This document shows, in pieces, positions 62,998-64,000 of a stretch of 64,000 bases of DNA. The stretch is from Alphaproteobacteria bacterium (GTDB lineage Bacteria > Pseudomonadota > Alphaproteobacteria > Acetobacterales > Acetobacteraceae). The number at the start of each line of letters is the position of its first letter. Position 1 is the stretch's first letter. The DNA lies in the NCBI GenBank assembly GCA_016869735.1, contig VGDL01000007.1, positions 1-64,000 on the forward strand. Reading direction: 5' to 3'. Both the position numbers and the translations under genes were made by a program. The notes below the pieces were generated by a model. The model saw only the letters and a list, made by a program, of their open reading frames with translations. It was not told the origin of the DNA and ran no database searches.

Positions 62998-63528
62998 TCA
63001 GGCGTCAGCGGGTAGCGTCTTCTCACCCTCACCCAGGCTCAATTGCATCGTCACCACATCCACCCAGCGGCCGAATTTCATGCCAACCGCGCGCATGGTG
63101 CCGATCTGCTTGAAGCCGAGTGACACATGCAAGCCAATCGAGCCCACATTTTCCGAATCACCAATAATGGCGAGCATTTGCCGAAAACCCGCCGCTTCCG
63201 CGCGCGCGATCAATTCGGCAACCAACGCCTTGCCCACACCCTGGCCGCGCACATCATCGCGCACATAAATCGAATTTTCGACCGTGTAGCGATAGGCTGA
63301 ACGCTCCCGGAAAGCACTGTAATAGGCATAGGCGCTGACCTGGCCGGCCTCATCTTCCGCCACCAACCAGACATTGCCGCGCCCGGCCAACACCTTTTTC
63401 ATGCGCGCGGCCATATCGGCCTCATCAGGCGGCACTTCCTCAAAAGTGCCGGCACCGTACAGCACGTGATGGGCGTAGATCGCGGTGATGGCAGGCAGAT
63501 CAGCAGATGTGGCTTCACGAATCCGCAT
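62998..63528 (-). CDS. GNAT N-acetyltransferase, phosphinothricin/methionine-sulfoximine acetyltransferase type
   Basis: 176 residues. Opening MRIREATSADLPAITAIYAHHVLYGAGTFE and the segments YRYTVENSIYVRDDVRGQGVGKALV and SIGLHVSLGFKQIGTMRAVG match Pat/Bar/MddA-type acetyltransferases. They neutralise glutamine-synthetase inhibitors or similar amino acids. It is 3 bp after the amidase gene. Confidence 0.9.
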   Translation of the reverse strand: MRIREATSADLPAITAIYAHHVLYGAGTFEEVPPDEADMAARMKKVLAGRGNVWLVAEDEAGQVSAYAYYSAFRERSAYRYTVENSIYVRDDVRGQGVGKALVAELIARAEAAGFRQMLAIIGDSENVGSIGLHVSLGFKQIGTMRAVGMKFGRWVDVVTMQLSLGEGEKTLPADA

Positions 63529-63531
63529 GGT

Positions 63532-64000
63532 TCAGCCCCCAATGCCCAAGGAAGCCGCCAGCGCTTCCGCCGCCGCCAGCACTGCACGATCCCGCCCCGG
63601 GGCGCCAACCAAGGAAAGCCCAACCGGCGCGCCAGCCACCTTGCCTGCGGGGATTGTCACCTCCGGCAAGCCGCAGAAGCCGGCAAAGGCGGTCACCCCC
63701 ATTGTCCGTTCACGCACCTTGTTCTGCTCCGCTAGGCTGGAAGCCAAAAGCGGCGCCGGGGCGGGGGAAGTCGGGTAGATCATCAGCGCGCCGCCGCCCA
63801 GCAGCGCATGGAAGCGCGCCTGCGCCACGCGGCGGAAGGCGCGGCCGGCGGCGGATTTCGCCGGGTCCATGGCGGCGGCAGCATCAAAACGCTCCTTCAC
63901 GCCAGGGCCGAATTTCGGGTTGGTGGCGGCGATCCAGGGGCCGAGCGCGGTCCAAGCCTGTTCGGCCTGGGCACAGCGGAAATGCTCATAGAAGGCATCC
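63532..64000 (-). CDS. Amidase (amidase signature family), 3' part
   Basis: The last 155 or so codons; the 5' end lies past the right edge. The frame is open to position 64000. The C-terminal features PTSPAPAP, VTAFAGFCGLPEVTIPAGKV and PVGLSLVGAPGRDRAVLAAA fit amidase-signature enzymes such as AtzF/GatA relatives. The catalytic Ser-Ser-Lys core is outside the window. It is co-directional with the GNAT gene. Confidence 0.88.
   Translation of the reverse strand, partial: DAFYEHFRCAQAEQAWTALGPWIAATNPKFGPGVKERFDAAAAMDPAKSAAGRAFRRVAQARFHALLGGGALMIYPTSPAPAPLLASSLAEQNKVRERTMGVTAFAGFCGLPEVTIPAGKVAGAPVGLSLVGAPGRDRAVLAAAEALAASLGIGG

Overview
The window reads as GC-rich chromosomal DNA from an alphaproteobacterium, perhaps an Acetobacteraceae/Rhodospirillales relative. 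Supporting this are a GTTC-N7-GTTC SOS box in front of ssb/uvrA, the scpA-scpB-tatB-tatC-serS gene order, a GyrA with Ala at the quinolone Ser83 position, and a standard alphaproteobacterial sdhCDAB operon. Genus assignment is a guess. No prophage, CRISPR array or rRNA was seen; there is one tRNA (Lys-UUU).

Layout. 1-2.78 kb: a small horizontally acquired insert bracketed by an imperfect 160-bp duplication of host sequence (the end of a phnW-like aminotransferase gene plus the start of the gene that follows it). It holds a dead EcoRI/RsrI-type restriction-modification system: an intact controller (C) gene with tandem C-boxes, a truncated endonuclease and a truncated methyltransferase. An IS3-family element without target-site duplication sits between the two truncated genes. 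2.7-9.7 kb: aminotransferase, VWA protein, CBS protein, GNAT, flavin reductase, an SbtA/SbtB bicarbonate transporter pair, a lytic transglycosylase and serS. 9.7-17.4 kb (minus strand): two nested hairpins, tatC, tatB, an orphan FbpC-type ATPase, scpB, scpA, an M50 protease and uvrA. 17.4-22.6 kb: ssb, gyrA, coaD, two tandem cyclophilins and tRNA-Lys.

22.7-34 kb is the most striking part: a coenzyme F420 locus. On the plus strand an MBL hydrolase, a PEP-mutase-like enzyme, an LLM-class oxidoreductase, a glucose-6-phosphate dehydrogenase of the mycobacterial FGD type, cofE, cofD and cofC follow each other, the last five linked by overlapping stop/start codons. fbiC (fused CofG-CofH) converges on them, and two further LLM oxidoreductases and one frameshifted LLM gene follow. 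The locus thus encodes FO synthesis, side-chain assembly, a likely F420 reductase system (FGD) and several candidate F420 users.

34-47 kb: polysaccharide deacetylase, lipocalin, an AT-richer serralysin-like RTX protease, a minus-strand transporter operon (MFS, TRIC, DMT, hotdog protein), sdhCDAB with a strong terminator, an orphan peptide-type binding protein and a second transglycosylase. 47-56.3 kb: a TPP enzyme diverges, across a perfect 17-bp palindrome, from a long plus-strand operon. That operon encodes a second succinate dehydrogenase/fumarate reductase (FeS subunit, two anchors, and a flavoprotein lacking the covalent-FAD His), a TauE/SafE permease, a split class I fumarase with a GNAT gene between its halves, and ChrA. 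56.3-64 kb: a Kelch protein with a Tat-like signal, clpB, a MOSC protein, a YYAPPP-repeat protein, an NRDE protein, dienelactone hydrolase, GNAT and the end of an amidase gene.
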